A stretch of 50,785 bases of DNA from Gammaproteobacteria bacterium (GTDB taxonomy: Bacteria; Pseudomonadota; Gammaproteobacteria; Pseudomonadales; Azotimanducaceae): the NCBI GenBank assembly GCA_028821515.1, contig JAPPGA010000066.1, forward strand, positions 1-50,785. The letters run 5' to 3'. Positions 17,209-25,726 of this stretch are shown piece by piece (the first letter of the stretch is position 1; every line of letters starts with the position of its first letter). The notes under the pieces were generated by a model. The model did not search any database, had not been told where the DNA came from, and saw only the letters and a program-made list of their open reading frames with translations. The position numbers and the translations under genes were made by a program.

Positions 17209-17592
17209 ATGCGCCTGCAACTCGCTCTCAATGTGCGCGACATGGATGCCGCCGTGGAGTTCTACTCGAAGATGTTCGGCGTGGCGCCACACAAGCGCAG
17301 GCCGGGATACGCGAACTTCGCGATCGACGAGCCGCCGCTGAAGCTGGTCCTGTTCGAAACGGCCAATGGCGAGGAACGCCTGAACCACCTGGGCGTCGAG
17401 GTGTTCGACGACAACGAAGTGAGCCAAGCCGCGGCGCGGGTCAGGGAGAAGGGCTTGCAACACTCCCTCGAACCGGACGTAACCTGTTGCCATGCCCGGC
17501 AGAACAAGGTCTGGTTACGCGAGCCCGAAGGCCTGCGCTGGGAATGGTACCGAGTCGTCGAAGACGTCGGGGAAGACGACGATTGCTGCTAG
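17209..17592 (+). CDS. ArsI/CadI-like VOC-family dioxygenase
   Basis: A 127-residue vicinal-oxygen-chelate protein resembling the ArsI C-As lyase and CadI. Candidate Fe(II) ligands are Gln4 (RLQLALNV), His60 (LNHLGVEV) and Glu112 (RWEWYRVV). The vicinal cysteines Cys93-Cys94 (VTCCHARQNKVW) correspond to the pair that binds trivalent organoarsenicals in ArsI. A further Cys-Cys pair ends the protein (GEDDDCC). It starts at ATG 17209 with GGGAG upstream. No arsR, arsB, arsC or arsM is nearby, so arsenic function is by homology only. Its TAG is shared with the opposite gene in a CTAG palindrome. Confidence 0.8.
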   Translation: MRLQLALNVRDMDAAVEFYSKMFGVAPHKRRPGYANFAIDEPPLKLVLFETANGEERLNHLGVEVFDDNEVSQAAARVREKGLQHSLEPDVTCCHARQNKVWLREPEGLRWEWYRVVEDVGEDDDCC

Positions 17593-18941
17593 CAGTGGCG
17601 GGTCACCGCCGCGTCGACCAAAGCGTCTATCTGATCGCTGTCGAGTCCCAAGTCCCTGAGGATCGCCACTGTATCCGAACCGAGCGGCCCAGTGGGCGGC
17701 GCCGGTGCGAAGCCTTCGGCGTCGAGATTCACGGGCGGTGATAGCGCCGTCACGTCACCCACGGTCGGATGCCGGAAGGTGTGGAACATGTTGTTCGCCG
17801 CGGTTTGCGGATCGTCGAGCAGTTCCAGGGGAAAATGGACGGTGGAAACGGGAACGCCCACTTCGTTGAGTTCCGCGGCCCACTTGGCACTTGCGCGCTC
17901 GCGCAGCCTTGCCTCTACCCTGGGCTTGAACGCATCGTAGTGCCTGTCGAGGTCGAGTCCGGGACTCGCGCCGAGGCCCGGGTCGTCGAGGCCTATGACG
18001 CGCATGAATCTCTCCCGCAGCGAAGGGCTGCCGCAGGCGACGGCGATGGCCGCGTCCGCCGTCTCGTACGTCCGGAAATAGACCTGCGACATGGACCGGG
18101 CACGCACGGAAGGAATGATCTCGGCCTGTGCCGTGTAGGAAGCGCCTGCCGCGCGGAGTGCCTCCAGACGATCAAGCACCTCCCGATGTACCGGGCCGTC
18201 TTCGCCTTCCGCGCGGACAACCTGGTTGTTCGCGAGCGTCATCGCGGCCTGTAGCAGCGACGTGTCGACGTGTCCGCCCTGTCCCGTCCGTTCGCGCCGA
18301 AGCAGCGCAGCGCTGACGCCGAAAGCCAGCGTCATGGCACACATGTAGTCGGCGCTCACCGGATCCCCGGTGGCCGGTTGACCATCGACGATGCGTCCGT
18401 TAGCCGCCATCAGCCCGCTGCGTGCCTGCACGACGATGTCCATGGCCGCATTCCCGGCTTCTGGACCCCGGTTGCCGAAGGCCGATACGGAACCGACGAC
18501 GAGACGGGGAAACCGTTCCAGTAGCGCCGACGCGCCCAGGCCCAGTTCTTCCGCCAGGCCGGGCCGGAAGTTCATGAGGGCAACGTCGGCCCACGCTAGC
18601 AACGCGTCGATGACCGGTTTCGCGTCCGGGTGGCGCAGCGCCAGCGGCAGCGAACGCTTGCCCCGGTTGCGCGACAGGAACGTGCGCGTCTCGGGCGCAA
18701 TGGGCTTTCGTCCGTCAGCGGATTCGATGGATGCCAGCGGGCGCAGTCGCCTGGACGGATCGCCGCCCACTGGTTCGACCTTGATGACCTGCGCGCCGCC
18801 TTCCGCCAACAGTTGTGCCGCGAACGGCACGGCGACGAACTGGCCGAACTCGACGACTCGGACCCCCTCGAACGGCTGCTCGGAACTGGCGTGATCGGGC
18901 AAGGACGTAACCTTCTGGCGGCTGGTGGGAACCGGGAACAT
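17589..18941 (-). CDS. class III (CaiB/BaiF) acyl-CoA transferase
   Basis: A family III CoA-transferase of about 450 residues. The N-terminal signature FEGVRVVEFGQFVAVP, the nucleotide-binding-fold segment GGAQVIKVEPVGGDPSRRL and the catalytic Asp in NAAMDIVVQARSG are visible, as is SRNRGKRSLPLAL. It would move CoA between carboxylic acids, commonly in carnitine, oxalate, bile acid or racemisation pathways; the acid is not deducible. ATG 18941 is preferred because upstream in-frame sequence is Arg/Pro rich and not protein-like. It is divergent from the decarboxylase-like pair (160-base gap, which must hold both promoters). Confidence 0.92.
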   Translation of the reverse strand: MFPVPTSRQKVTSLPDHASSEQPFEGVRVVEFGQFVAVPFAAQLLAEGGAQVIKVEPVGGDPSRRLRPLASIESADGRKPIAPETRTFLSRNRGKRSLPLALRHPDAKPVIDALLAWADVALMNFRPGLAEELGLGASALLERFPRLVVGSVSAFGNRGPEAGNAAMDIVVQARSGLMAANGRIVDGQPATGDPVSADYMCAMTLAFGVSAALLRRERTGQGGHVDTSLLQAAMTLANNQVVRAEGEDGPVHREVLDRLEALRAAGASYTAQAEIIPSVRARSMSQVYFRTYETADAAIAVACGSPSLRERFMRVIGLDDPGLGASPGLDLDRHYDAFKPRVEARLRERASAKWAAELNEVGVPVSTVHFPLELLDDPQTAANNMFHTFRHPTVGDVTALSPPVNLDAEGFAPAPPTGPLGSDTVAILRDLGLDSDQIDALVDAAVTRHC

Positions 18942-19101
18942 AGCGCCAATCCGTACGTTGCCGCAACGCGGTGGAGTCGGGGCGGCACGTGGCGGAAACC
19001 AAGGATTCAGTTGGGTTTGCGCCGTGTCGGTCCGCCCCTCGGCATTGCGCCGGTTGCGGCGGAATGCTAGCTTTACCAACGACTATAGGAGGGAGGAGCC
19101 A

Positions 19102-20154
19102 ATGGCCGCGAACCCAAAATTTGAAGAAGAGGCAATGTCACACAACGTTGTCACCCGGTCGATTCCGGAAGAGTTGGTCTTGCCGCAAAACTACGGCGGA
19201 CCCAGTGACGGGAGCGACGTTGGAAAGGGCGACCCGGAAGCCGATCAGAGAGCCATACAGTTGAAATTGGCTCGCTCGAGAGTCGGCACGGACCGGGCGG
19301 AAAGATTCGTCAACGACCCGAACCAGACCTGGTCGATCAACGGGGGAAGAGGGCCCGGTCACAGCCTGGTCCCGAAGCTCACCGACGAACAACTCGAAGA
19401 CCACATCGCAAGGGGCCTGGGCACACAGGGCATCTTCACCGTGATCGAGCCGTCAGATCTCGATCTGTATCGCTCGTTCCTGTCGGCGCCGCTGCAAATG
19501 CCCGAGCGCCCACTCGTTGGGGCGACGCTGCTCGACATGAACTCAGGCAATCCGATCAATCGCTTCCAGGAAGGCCGGTTTTCGCTCAAGTGCCTGTGTC
19601 CGGACGGTCTCGAGTCCTGGCTGGTGGTCAGTACTCCGGTGCCGTTCAACCTGCAGTGCCGGGAAGGCGTGATCTGGGGATGGCCCAAGTACGTGGCTGA
19701 CCAGATCAGCTTCAGCCGGGAAGAGAATTCCGCCAGGGCCGAGGTCCTGTATTTCGGGGAAGAGCGTTATTCCCTCGATTTCACCGCGGGACCCGTCGCA
19801 GACGAAGCTGCCCTCCGAGCGCTCGGAAGGGTGGAAGGCGGCAATACCGTCTCCTGGTACTGGATACAGGGCGGCGCCGTTCTCTGCAGGCAGGGAAGGG
19901 GACCCGGGTTCCAGAACGGTCGGGAAGAGCCGCGGATACTCGATTGGCAGGCGGGACAGGTCAAGGTCCACATCAGGCCTTCGGACCCATGGGCCGGTCT
20001 GATTCCCCAGGACTCCGTCACCGATGGCTACTACTCGAAGTTCATCGGCGGAGGTGGCGGCGATTCCGTCATGACCAAGCTTGCGACAGTGGGCGGAGGT
20101 TCCGTCACCAAGCCGGGATCGAACGCTTCGGTCAGAGTTCCCGAATTCGACTGA
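19102..20154 (+). CDS. acetoacetate-decarboxylase-like protein, copy 1
   Basis: A 350-residue protein that appears to carry an acetoacetate decarboxylase-type beta-barrel in its C-terminal part. The segment REGVIWGWPKYVADQISF near residue 190 resembles the ADC GxPKK active-site region, with one Lys kept instead of two. It is strikingly similar to the following gene along most of its length, for example TVIEPSDLDLYRSF versus TVIEPADLDLYRSF. The N-terminal 90 residues diverge. The start is ATG 19102 behind AGGAGGGAGGAG; ATG 19135 is an alternative. It forms an operon with copy 2 (76-base gap). A decarboxylase or hydrolase role on a beta-keto acid is a guess from fold. Confidence 0.68.
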   Translation: MAANPKFEEEAMSHNVVTRSIPEELVLPQNYGGPSDGSDVGKGDPEADQRAIQLKLARSRVGTDRAERFVNDPNQTWSINGGRGPGHSLVPKLTDEQLEDHIARGLGTQGIFTVIEPSDLDLYRSFLSAPLQMPERPLVGATLLDMNSGNPINRFQEGRFSLKCLCPDGLESWLVVSTPVPFNLQCREGVIWGWPKYVADQISFSREENSARAEVLYFGEERYSLDFTAGPVADEAALRALGRVEGGNTVSWYWIQGGAVLCRQGRGPGFQNGREEPRILDWQAGQVKVHIRPSDPWAGLIPQDSVTDGYYSKFIGGGGGDSVMTKLATVGGGSVTKPGSNASVRVPEFD

Positions 20155-20230
20155 TTCGAGTCAGACGAGCAAGAGAATCAAGTAGTACAAGTAGTAGCAA
20201 ACGAAGAGACAAGGAAAGAGGAAAGCCAAG

Positions 20231-21304
20231 ATGGCAGCAATACTGAAACCAGAAGCTGATCTCGATCAGAGCCTCGAGTTCAATCTCGAGGTCCCCTACC
20301 AGGTCGTCGCACCTGATCCCAATCACGTTACGTCCATCGCATGCCCGCCGGAGTACGCCGACCGGGAGAATTACGCTTCCGAGCTGGCGCTCCCGCGATC
20401 CGAATCCGAGATGTATCGGACCGGCGACAAGGACCTGGACAAGAAGGTGGAAGTCGTAAGGATGAACGCGGCCAGGGTGAGGATGGATGCCATCCAGGCA
20501 TTCGTCGAGGACCATAGCCAGACGTATTTCATCAATGGCGGCAAGGGTCCGGGCAACCCACGGAACGTGATGTCCGACGAACAACTGGATGAACTGATCG
20601 CGCTCGGCGCGGGCACCCAGGGTGTCCACACCGTGATTGAGCCTGCAGATCTCGATCTGTATCGCTCTTTCATCCCGGCACCGCTTGCGATGCCGGAGCA
20701 CCCGATCGTCGGAGCGAGCCTGCTCGACATGAACCAGTTCGGCAGAAAAGCCGCCCGCTTCCAGGAAGGCCGGTTCACGATCAAGGTTCTGTGCCCGGAT
20801 GGGCTTGAGTCCTGGATGTGCATCAGCACACCGGTGCCGTTCCTGCACCACACGCGCGAGGGAGTCATCTGGGGATGGCCGAAGTACGTGGCCGACCAGA
20901 TCAGCTTTACGCATGGCGAGGGCTCGGTGAGAGCCGAAGTGCTCTACCAGGGCGAAGAGCGGTATTCGCTTCACTTCACCGAAGGTCCGGTCGAGGACGA
21001 AGCGCGCCTCAAGTCCTTCGGCAAGGTCGAGGGAGGCAACACCGTGACGTGGCACTGGATCCAGGGCGGCGCCGTCTGCGTGAGGCAGGGGCGCGGACCG
21101 GGAATCGATGTCGGCAACAAGCCAGCCAGGATCGTGGATTGGCGGGCAGGCCAGGTGAAGGTCCATGTCCGGCAATCGGATCCCTGGGCAGGACTCATCC
21201 CCGAAGATTCCGTTACCGATGGTTGGTATCAGAAGTGGATCGGCGGGGGCGGAGGCGACTCCTACTGGGTCAAGCTCGGAATCGTAGGCGGATTCCCTGC
21301 CTGA
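20231..21304 (+). CDS. acetoacetate-decarboxylase-like protein, copy 2
   Basis: A 357-residue paralogue of the preceding gene. It shares PDGLESWMCISTPVPF, REGVIWGWPKYVADQISF (Lys near 217), EGGNTVTWHWIQGGAV and DPWAGLIPEDSVTDGWY with copy 1. The N-terminal 90 residues are its own. The start is ATG 20231 after an AGAGGAAAG Shine-Dalgarno. No signal peptide or membrane helix is seen, so both proteins are probably cytosolic and may form a hetero-oligomer. A strong terminator follows 40 bases after the stop, ending the two-gene unit. Confidence 0.68.
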   Translation: MAAILKPEADLDQSLEFNLEVPYQVVAPDPNHVTSIACPPEYADRENYASELALPRSESEMYRTGDKDLDKKVEVVRMNAARVRMDAIQAFVEDHSQTYFINGGKGPGNPRNVMSDEQLDELIALGAGTQGVHTVIEPADLDLYRSFIPAPLAMPEHPIVGASLLDMNQFGRKAARFQEGRFTIKVLCPDGLESWMCISTPVPFLHHTREGVIWGWPKYVADQISFTHGEGSVRAEVLYQGEERYSLHFTEGPVEDEARLKSFGKVEGGNTVTWHWIQGGAVCVRQGRGPGIDVGNKPARIVDWRAGQVKVHVRQSDPWAGLIPEDSVTDGWYQKWIGGGGGDSYWVKLGIVGGFPA

Positions 21305-21344
21305 TACCGCCAACGTACCGGCAACAGGCCGGGCCGCCACGCAT

Positions 21345-21377
21345 AAACAAACGCCTCTCCGGAGGCGTTTGTTTTTT
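21345..21377 (+). terminator. rho-independent terminator after the decarboxylase-like pair
   Basis: A 13-base-pair stem (AAACAAACGCCTC with GAGGCGTTTGTTT) closes a TCCG tetraloop and runs into a T tract. It is the clearest intrinsic terminator in the window. The A-rich left arm would also let it act on antisense transcripts, but no minus-strand gene ends here. Confidence 0.92.
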
Positions 21378-21409
21378 GGAGATCTTTCGGCCCGCCAGAC
21401 GAGGAACGC

Positions 21410-22336
21410 ATGGAGAAGAACGAAGCGGGGATACCAGTTCGTGAACTCGGCAGGACCGGACTGACCGTCTCGATTGTCGGTTTTGGCGGCGGCCACTGCG
21501 TCAGACCGGACATTGATGAGAAGAGAACCGTTCGCCTGATCCAAGAGGCAATCGACGCCGGCGTGACCTTCATGGACAACGCCTGGGAATACGCTGGCGG
21601 CGAGTCGGAACGCCGCATGGGCATCGCCCTCGAAGGGCGCAGGGACAAGGTCGTGTTGATGACCAAGGTCTGCGGCCGGGACCGGAACACTGCGGCGCAG
21701 CAGCTCGAAGACAGCCTGAGGAGGCTGCGCACCGACGTGATCGATGTCTGGCAGTTCCATGAAGTGAACTACGACAACGATGCCGAGTGGATATTCAGGT
21801 CCGACGGTGCCATCGAGGCGGCAGTTGCCGCCCGTGACGCTGGCAAGGTCCGGTTCATCGGCTTCACGGGCCACAAGAGCCCCCACATCCTGGCCCGGAT
21901 GCTCGCCCAGGACTTTGAATGGGACACCTGCCAGATGCCCGTCAACGTCCCGGACGCGCACTACCGCAGCTTTCAGAAGGAATTGCTGCCCGTCCTCCAG
22001 GAACGCGGTATCGGGGTGATCGGCATGAAGAGCCTGGGCGGCCGCGGTCAGATCGTGCGCGAAATTGGACTCTCCGCCGAGGAGTGTCGGGGCTATGCCC
22101 TTTCACTTCCGATCAGCACCCTCGTGTGCGGAATTCAGTCGGACGCCAACCTGCATCAGGACCTGGCCATCGCTCGAGATTTCGAACCCTATTCCGCCGC
22201 GCAAATGCAGGCACTCGAAGCGCGGGTCTACGATGAGGCGACCGATGGGCGCCACGAGTGGTTCAAGAGCACGCAGCGATTCGACTCACAGTACCACCAG
22301 AATCAACACGGTTTTGGTGGGCTTGGGCGGGGGTGA
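21410..22336 (+). CDS. aldo/keto reductase
   Basis: A 308-residue NAD(P)H-dependent aldo/keto reductase. The TIM-barrel start VRELGRTGLTVSIVGFGGGH, the catalytic Asp and Tyr in MDNAWEYAGGESERRMG, the Lys in LMTKVCGRD and the His in WQFHEVNYD make up the usual tetrad. The C-terminal cofactor-binding region (LVCGIQSDANL) is present. It starts at ATG 21410 with GAGGA upstream, just past the terminator, so it needs its own promoter. It shares the EGRRDKV pattern with the Tat-exported reductase at 30640, but lacks cysteine clusters. Confidence 0.92.
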   Translation: MEKNEAGIPVRELGRTGLTVSIVGFGGGHCVRPDIDEKRTVRLIQEAIDAGVTFMDNAWEYAGGESERRMGIALEGRRDKVVLMTKVCGRDRNTAAQQLEDSLRRLRTDVIDVWQFHEVNYDNDAEWIFRSDGAIEAAVAARDAGKVRFIGFTGHKSPHILARMLAQDFEWDTCQMPVNVPDAHYRSFQKELLPVLQERGIGVIGMKSLGGRGQIVREIGLSAEECRGYALSLPISTLVCGIQSDANLHQDLAIARDFEPYSAAQMQALEARVYDEATDGRHEWFKSTQRFDSQYHQNQHGFGGLGRG

Positions 22337-22384
22337 AGCACGACGCGCCCGAAGGGCCGGCGGGTTTCATGGCGCCAGGAGCCC

Positions 22385-23677
22385 TCAACCGGGTTGCTCG
22401 ACTGGCGGCTTTGCAGCGAAAAAGCACACGGCACCGACCACCGCGCCCGCGGCCAGGACGGTAAAACCGATCTCGTAGCTGCCGAAAGCGTCCGCGGTGA
22501 ATGCGGCGACGAGCGGCCCGGTCGACATCCCGATCATGGCGATGGACATGGAGACGCCCAGGATGGTTCCGAATGCCTTCGGACCAAAGTAGTCGGCGCG
22601 AAGCGCCACTGCCAACGGACCCCTGATGCCCATCGCCGTGCCGTACAGAAGGACGAAGGCGATCACCATGACGACGTTCGTAGCATAGGCGATGAGGAGT
22701 AGTCCGACGGCGTGCGCCACGAGGCAACCGGCGCAGATCAACCGTTTGTTCAGTCGGTCGCCGAAATACCCGCCGAGCAACTGGCCGCCTATGTGGCAGG
22801 CTGTCATGAACGCGACGACGCCTCCGGCCAGCGTCAACGAATAGCCGAGGCCTTCGATCAGGTGAGGCACGAGGTGCACCATCACGGCGGAGACGATCAG
22901 CAGCGAACACGCGTGGCCGATGGAGATCAGCCAGAAGGCACGCGTGCGCATCGCCTGGCGGATGGAAAAACCCTGGCGGGATGTATCCCGCAAAGAATGG
23001 TGGGTGCTTTCGGCGATGCCGTCGACGAATTCGTGGGGTGCCGGCCGGTGGCGCATGAGCTGTGCCAGGGGGTGGCCAAGGAGCAGCACCAGCACGCCTG
23101 CGACCAGCGCGGTTTCGCGCCAGCCGAACGCCTGCAGCGCAAACACGATGATGGGTACCGCTATGCCGCCGAGCGGATGGCCGAGCTGTCCGACCGCGAT
23201 AGCTTTCGCGCGGTGCCTGTTGAACCAGTTGACGATGGACACCATGACGGTGGGGAATCCGGCCAGGTTTGAACCCAACGCGATCAGGGCGAACGTGAGA
23301 TAGAACGCCAGGATCGTCTCGATCCTGCTGAAGAGCATGAAACCGGCCGCGAAAATCACGAGGCCGACACGCATGATTGTGCGCGGGCCGAACCGGTCGA
23401 CCAGCCAGCCCTGTACTGGCGCGAGCAGGCCAAACTGAATCTGCGTCATGACAAAGGCGCCCGAGACGATCGCCTTGCTCCAGTCGAACTCGTCCTGCAG
23501 AACGACGAACCAGACGCCGTAAGACTGCATCCACAGCAATGAGCCGAGCATCTGGACTCCGCTGGCGGCGCCTGCGATCCACCAGCCGTAGAACACCCGG
23601 CCGGCCGGCCGAACCGTCGCGTCGATCTCTCGCCAGGCTGCGCGGATTCCGCGCACGGGTGAGGTTCGGGTTCTCAC
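22385..23677 (-). CDS. MFS transporter (OFA/monocarboxylate-type)
   Basis: A twelve-helix major facilitator protein of about 430 residues, opening with RVFYGWWIAGAASGVQMLG, a start pattern typical of the oxalate/formate and monocarboxylate antiporter branch. Loop 2-3 shows GWLVDRFGPRTIMRVG, the MFS A-motif. The start is the GTG at 23677 that overlaps the exonuclease stop as GTGA; longer in-frame upstream sequence lies antisense to nothing but over the exonuclease gene and is rejected. Co-location with decarboxylase, CoA-transferase and reductase genes suggests carboxylate uptake, which is inference. Confidence 0.9.
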   Translation of the reverse strand: MRTRTSPVRGIRAAWREIDATVRPAGRVFYGWWIAGAASGVQMLGSLLWMQSYGVWFVVLQDEFDWSKAIVSGAFVMTQIQFGLLAPVQGWLVDRFGPRTIMRVGLVIFAAGFMLFSRIETILAFYLTFALIALGSNLAGFPTVMVSIVNWFNRHRAKAIAVGQLGHPLGGIAVPIIVFALQAFGWRETALVAGVLVLLLGHPLAQLMRHRPAPHEFVDGIAESTHHSLRDTSRQGFSIRQAMRTRAFWLISIGHACSLLIVSAVMVHLVPHLIEGLGYSLTLAGGVVAFMTACHIGGQLLGGYFGDRLNKRLICAGCLVAHAVGLLLIAYATNVVMVIAFVLLYGTAMGIRGPLAVALRADYFGPKAFGTILGVSMSIAMIGMSTGPLVAAFTADAFGSYEIGFTVLAAGAVVGAVCFFAAKPPVEQPG

Positions 23678-24447
23678 CAGGACACGTCCACGCCTACAGG
23701 ACAGTGGTCGGAGCCCATCACGTTGGGCCAGATGAACGCGTTCGTCACGCGCCTCGCGGCGGACTTCGATGCGAGCACGTAGTCGATTCGCCACCCGACG
23801 TTGTTTTCCCGGGCGCCGCCCCATTGCCGCCACCAAGTGTAGTGGCCCGGCTCGCCGGGATGCAGCGCGCGGAAGGTATCGACCCAACCAGCTTCGATCC
23901 AGCGGGTGAGTTCGTCCCGCTCTTCTGGCATGAAACCGCTTGTCCTGGCGTTCGACTTCGGTCGCGCGAGGTCGATTTCCGTATGGGCTGTGTTGTAGTC
24001 GCCGGTCACCAGGACCGGGCCCCGGCGACGCAACGTCTGCAGGCGATCGAAAACCGCGGCGTAAAAGTCGAGCTTGTAGGGCACCCGGCTGTTGTCGCGG
24101 TCGCGGCCACTGCCCTTGGGGAAGTAGACGGATGCCACCGCCTTGCGTCCGAAGTGGGCCACGATCATGCGGCCCTCGATGTCGAAACGGTCGTCGCCGA
24201 GACTTGTCTCGACCCGGGTGGGTACCTCCCGTGAGTAGATCCCGACGCCGCTGTAGCCGGGCCTCTCGGCGGGGCAAAAGTTGGCGTGCCAGCCTTCTGG
24301 CGCAAGCACGCGCGGCTCCAGTTGGTGAGGAAAGGCGCGGACTTCCTGCAGGCACACGACATCCGCGTCCGACGCATCGAGGAAGTCGAGGAACCCCTTG
24401 CGGACGCAGGCGCGCAGCCCGTTGACGTTCCAGCTCACGATCCGCAT
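23674..24447 (-). CDS. xth: exodeoxyribonuclease III (Xth family)
   Basis: An AP endonuclease/3'-5' exonuclease of 257 residues. It begins MRIVSWNVNGLRACVRKGF with the catalytic Asn, then CLQEVRAFPHQL with the metal-binding Glu, YSGVGIYSRE, YFPKGSGRDRDN, VTGDYNTAHTEIDLARPKSN with the Asp-Asn pair, WRIDYVLAS and the terminal GSDHCPVGVDV with the catalytic Asp-His. The start is ATG 24447 with GGGGAGG eight bases upstream; a 15-codon extension is rejected. It functions in base-excision repair. It overlaps the MFS gene by four bases. Confidence 0.95.
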   Translation of the reverse strand: MRIVSWNVNGLRACVRKGFLDFLDASDADVVCLQEVRAFPHQLEPRVLAPEGWHANFCPAERPGYSGVGIYSREVPTRVETSLGDDRFDIEGRMIVAHFGRKAVASVYFPKGSGRDRDNSRVPYKLDFYAAVFDRLQTLRRRGPVLVTGDYNTAHTEIDLARPKSNARTSGFMPEERDELTRWIEAGWVDTFRALHPGEPGHYTWWRQWGGARENNVGWRIDYVLASKSAARRVTNAFIWPNVMGSDHCPVGVDVSW

Positions 24448-24585
24448 GCGTTCGACCTCCCCAGTCAGGCGGCTATAGAATTCCTTGGCCATGCCAGTCT
24501 ACAGTGCCTTGGAGCCACCGCCTTCGGCTCCCGTTTCTCTCGACTGCGGGATGCCCACTCCTGCTCTCCACTATTGGGCTCGCCG

Positions 24586-25167
24586 GTGAGCGCCGCCGAC
24601 CGCGAAAAGTGGGACGAGCGTTATCGGCTTGGCGCCTACGAGGATCGAACCCACCCGAGCGCGTGGCTGGAACGCTGGCTTTCGGGCGTGACCGTTGGCC
24701 GGGCGCTGGACATACCCTGCGGCGCCGGGCGCAATGCGATCTATCTTGCCTCGCGCGGCTTCTCGGTGACGGGGATTGACATATCCGCTGTCGCGCTTGC
24801 CCGTGCGGAGGCCACCGCACAGGCGCGCGGGCTATCGGTGGAGTGGATGAGGCGCGACCTCGATACCGGCCACGGCGTCACGGGCACGTTTGAATTGATC
24901 GTCGTCATCCATTACGTCGATCTCGGCCTGATCGCGAAACTCACCGATCTTCTGGCACCCGGGGGACATCTGATGGTGGAACTGCACCTGGCGACGGACC
25001 AGCCGGTTGCCGGTCCGCAAGATCCGGCCTATCGCGTCGATCCAGGCGCGTTGCGAGACGCCGCCGGGCATCTCGACATCCTCGGCTACGGCGAAGAAAT
25101 CGTGGAAGACCCGGACGGCAGGACCGTGGCCCTGGCACGCCTCGCCGCGCGTCAGCCGCGCCGGTAG
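24586..25167 (+). CDS. class I SAM-dependent methyltransferase
   Basis: A 193-residue methyltransferase. It starts at a GTG (SAADREKWDERYRLG), a common opening for the TehB/thiopurine-like group. Motif I is ALDIPCGAGRNAIYLA, the acidic motif II is VTGIDISAVALARA, and the motif IV region is FELIVVIHYVDLGL. The upstream in-frame extension is antisense to the exonuclease gene and is rejected. No strong Shine-Dalgarno is present. Its last 16 bases overlap the converging PEBP gene. Substrate unknown; small-molecule detoxification is plausible for this group. Confidence 0.87.
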   Translation: MSAADREKWDERYRLGAYEDRTHPSAWLERWLSGVTVGRALDIPCGAGRNAIYLASRGFSVTGIDISAVALARAEATAQARGLSVEWMRRDLDTGHGVTGTFELIVVIHYVDLGLIAKLTDLLAPGGHLMVELHLATDQPVAGPQDPAYRVDPGALRDAAGHLDILGYGEEIVEDPDGRTVALARLAARQPRR

Positions 25168-25631
25168 GTTCCCACGAGGCGATTCATGCCTATGGTGTGC
25201 GGTTCGATCTTCGCGAGCAGGGTCCACATGTCGAGACCGCCTTCGAGGTCGAGTTCGCTGTCAAGCGCCAGCACCCAGAAATAGTACTGGTGTACGCCGT
25301 GTCCTTCGGGCGGCATCGGCCCGCCGTAACCGGGTCTGCCGAAGTCGCTCGTTCCCTGCGTGTATTCGCCGGAAGCTTCGGCCAGTTCGGAGACCGACCC
25401 CGGAATGTTGTACAGCACCCAGTGTACATAGCCGTAGCGTCCCGAGGAGGTCACCAGCGGCGCGTCCGGGTCATGGCAGATGATCGCGAAGGACTTCGTT
25501 CCGTCCGGTGCCCCGGACCACGCCAGCGCCGGAGAGACGTCCTCGGCCTCTCCCGTGTGCCGCGCCGGTATGGCTCCTCCGGGTTCGAATGCCGGGCTGG
25601 TCAATTGCATGTCTGACAATGCGAATCCCAC
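25152..25631 (-). CDS. YbhB/YbcL family PEBP protein
   Basis: A 159-residue phosphatidylethanolamine-binding-fold protein, the length of E. coli YbhB. It shows SPAFEPGGAIPARHTGE, DPDAPLVTSSGRYGYVHWV with the ligand-pocket Asp, and GPMPPEGHGVHQYYFWVLAL with the pocket His. The start is GTG 25631, set by AGGAG eight bases upstream (start VGFALSDMQLTSP). A longer in-frame reading to 25796 lacks signals. Function of bacterial PEBPs is poorly defined. It converges with and overlaps the methyltransferase gene by 16 bases. Confidence 0.93.
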   Translation of the reverse strand: MGFALSDMQLTSPAFEPGGAIPARHTGEAEDVSPALAWSGAPDGTKSFAIICHDPDAPLVTSSGRYGYVHWVLYNIPGSVSELAEASGEYTQGTSDFGRPGYGGPMPPEGHGVHQYYFWVLALDSELDLEGGLDMWTLLAKIEPHTIGMNRLVGTYRRG

Positions 25632-25726
25632 GGTCAGGTCTCCTATTTCGGTTGAACCGGCGAATATATCCAACGGTCCAATGGGCGACAAACCCCGATC
25701 CGGCCCGCATTGAAGGCATGGCGTAG

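Noticed and set aside
20132-21961. A 609-codon minus-strand frame antisense to the decarboxylase-like and aldo/keto reductase genes
   Set aside because: It lies opposite real genes with clear motifs, has no recognisable domain, and reflects high GC content leaving antisense frames open.
23678-24355. Long N-terminal extension of the MFS transporter into the exonuclease region
   Set aside because: The extension overlaps the exonuclease gene in another frame and is Arg rich; the GTGA overlap start gives a normal MFS N-terminus.
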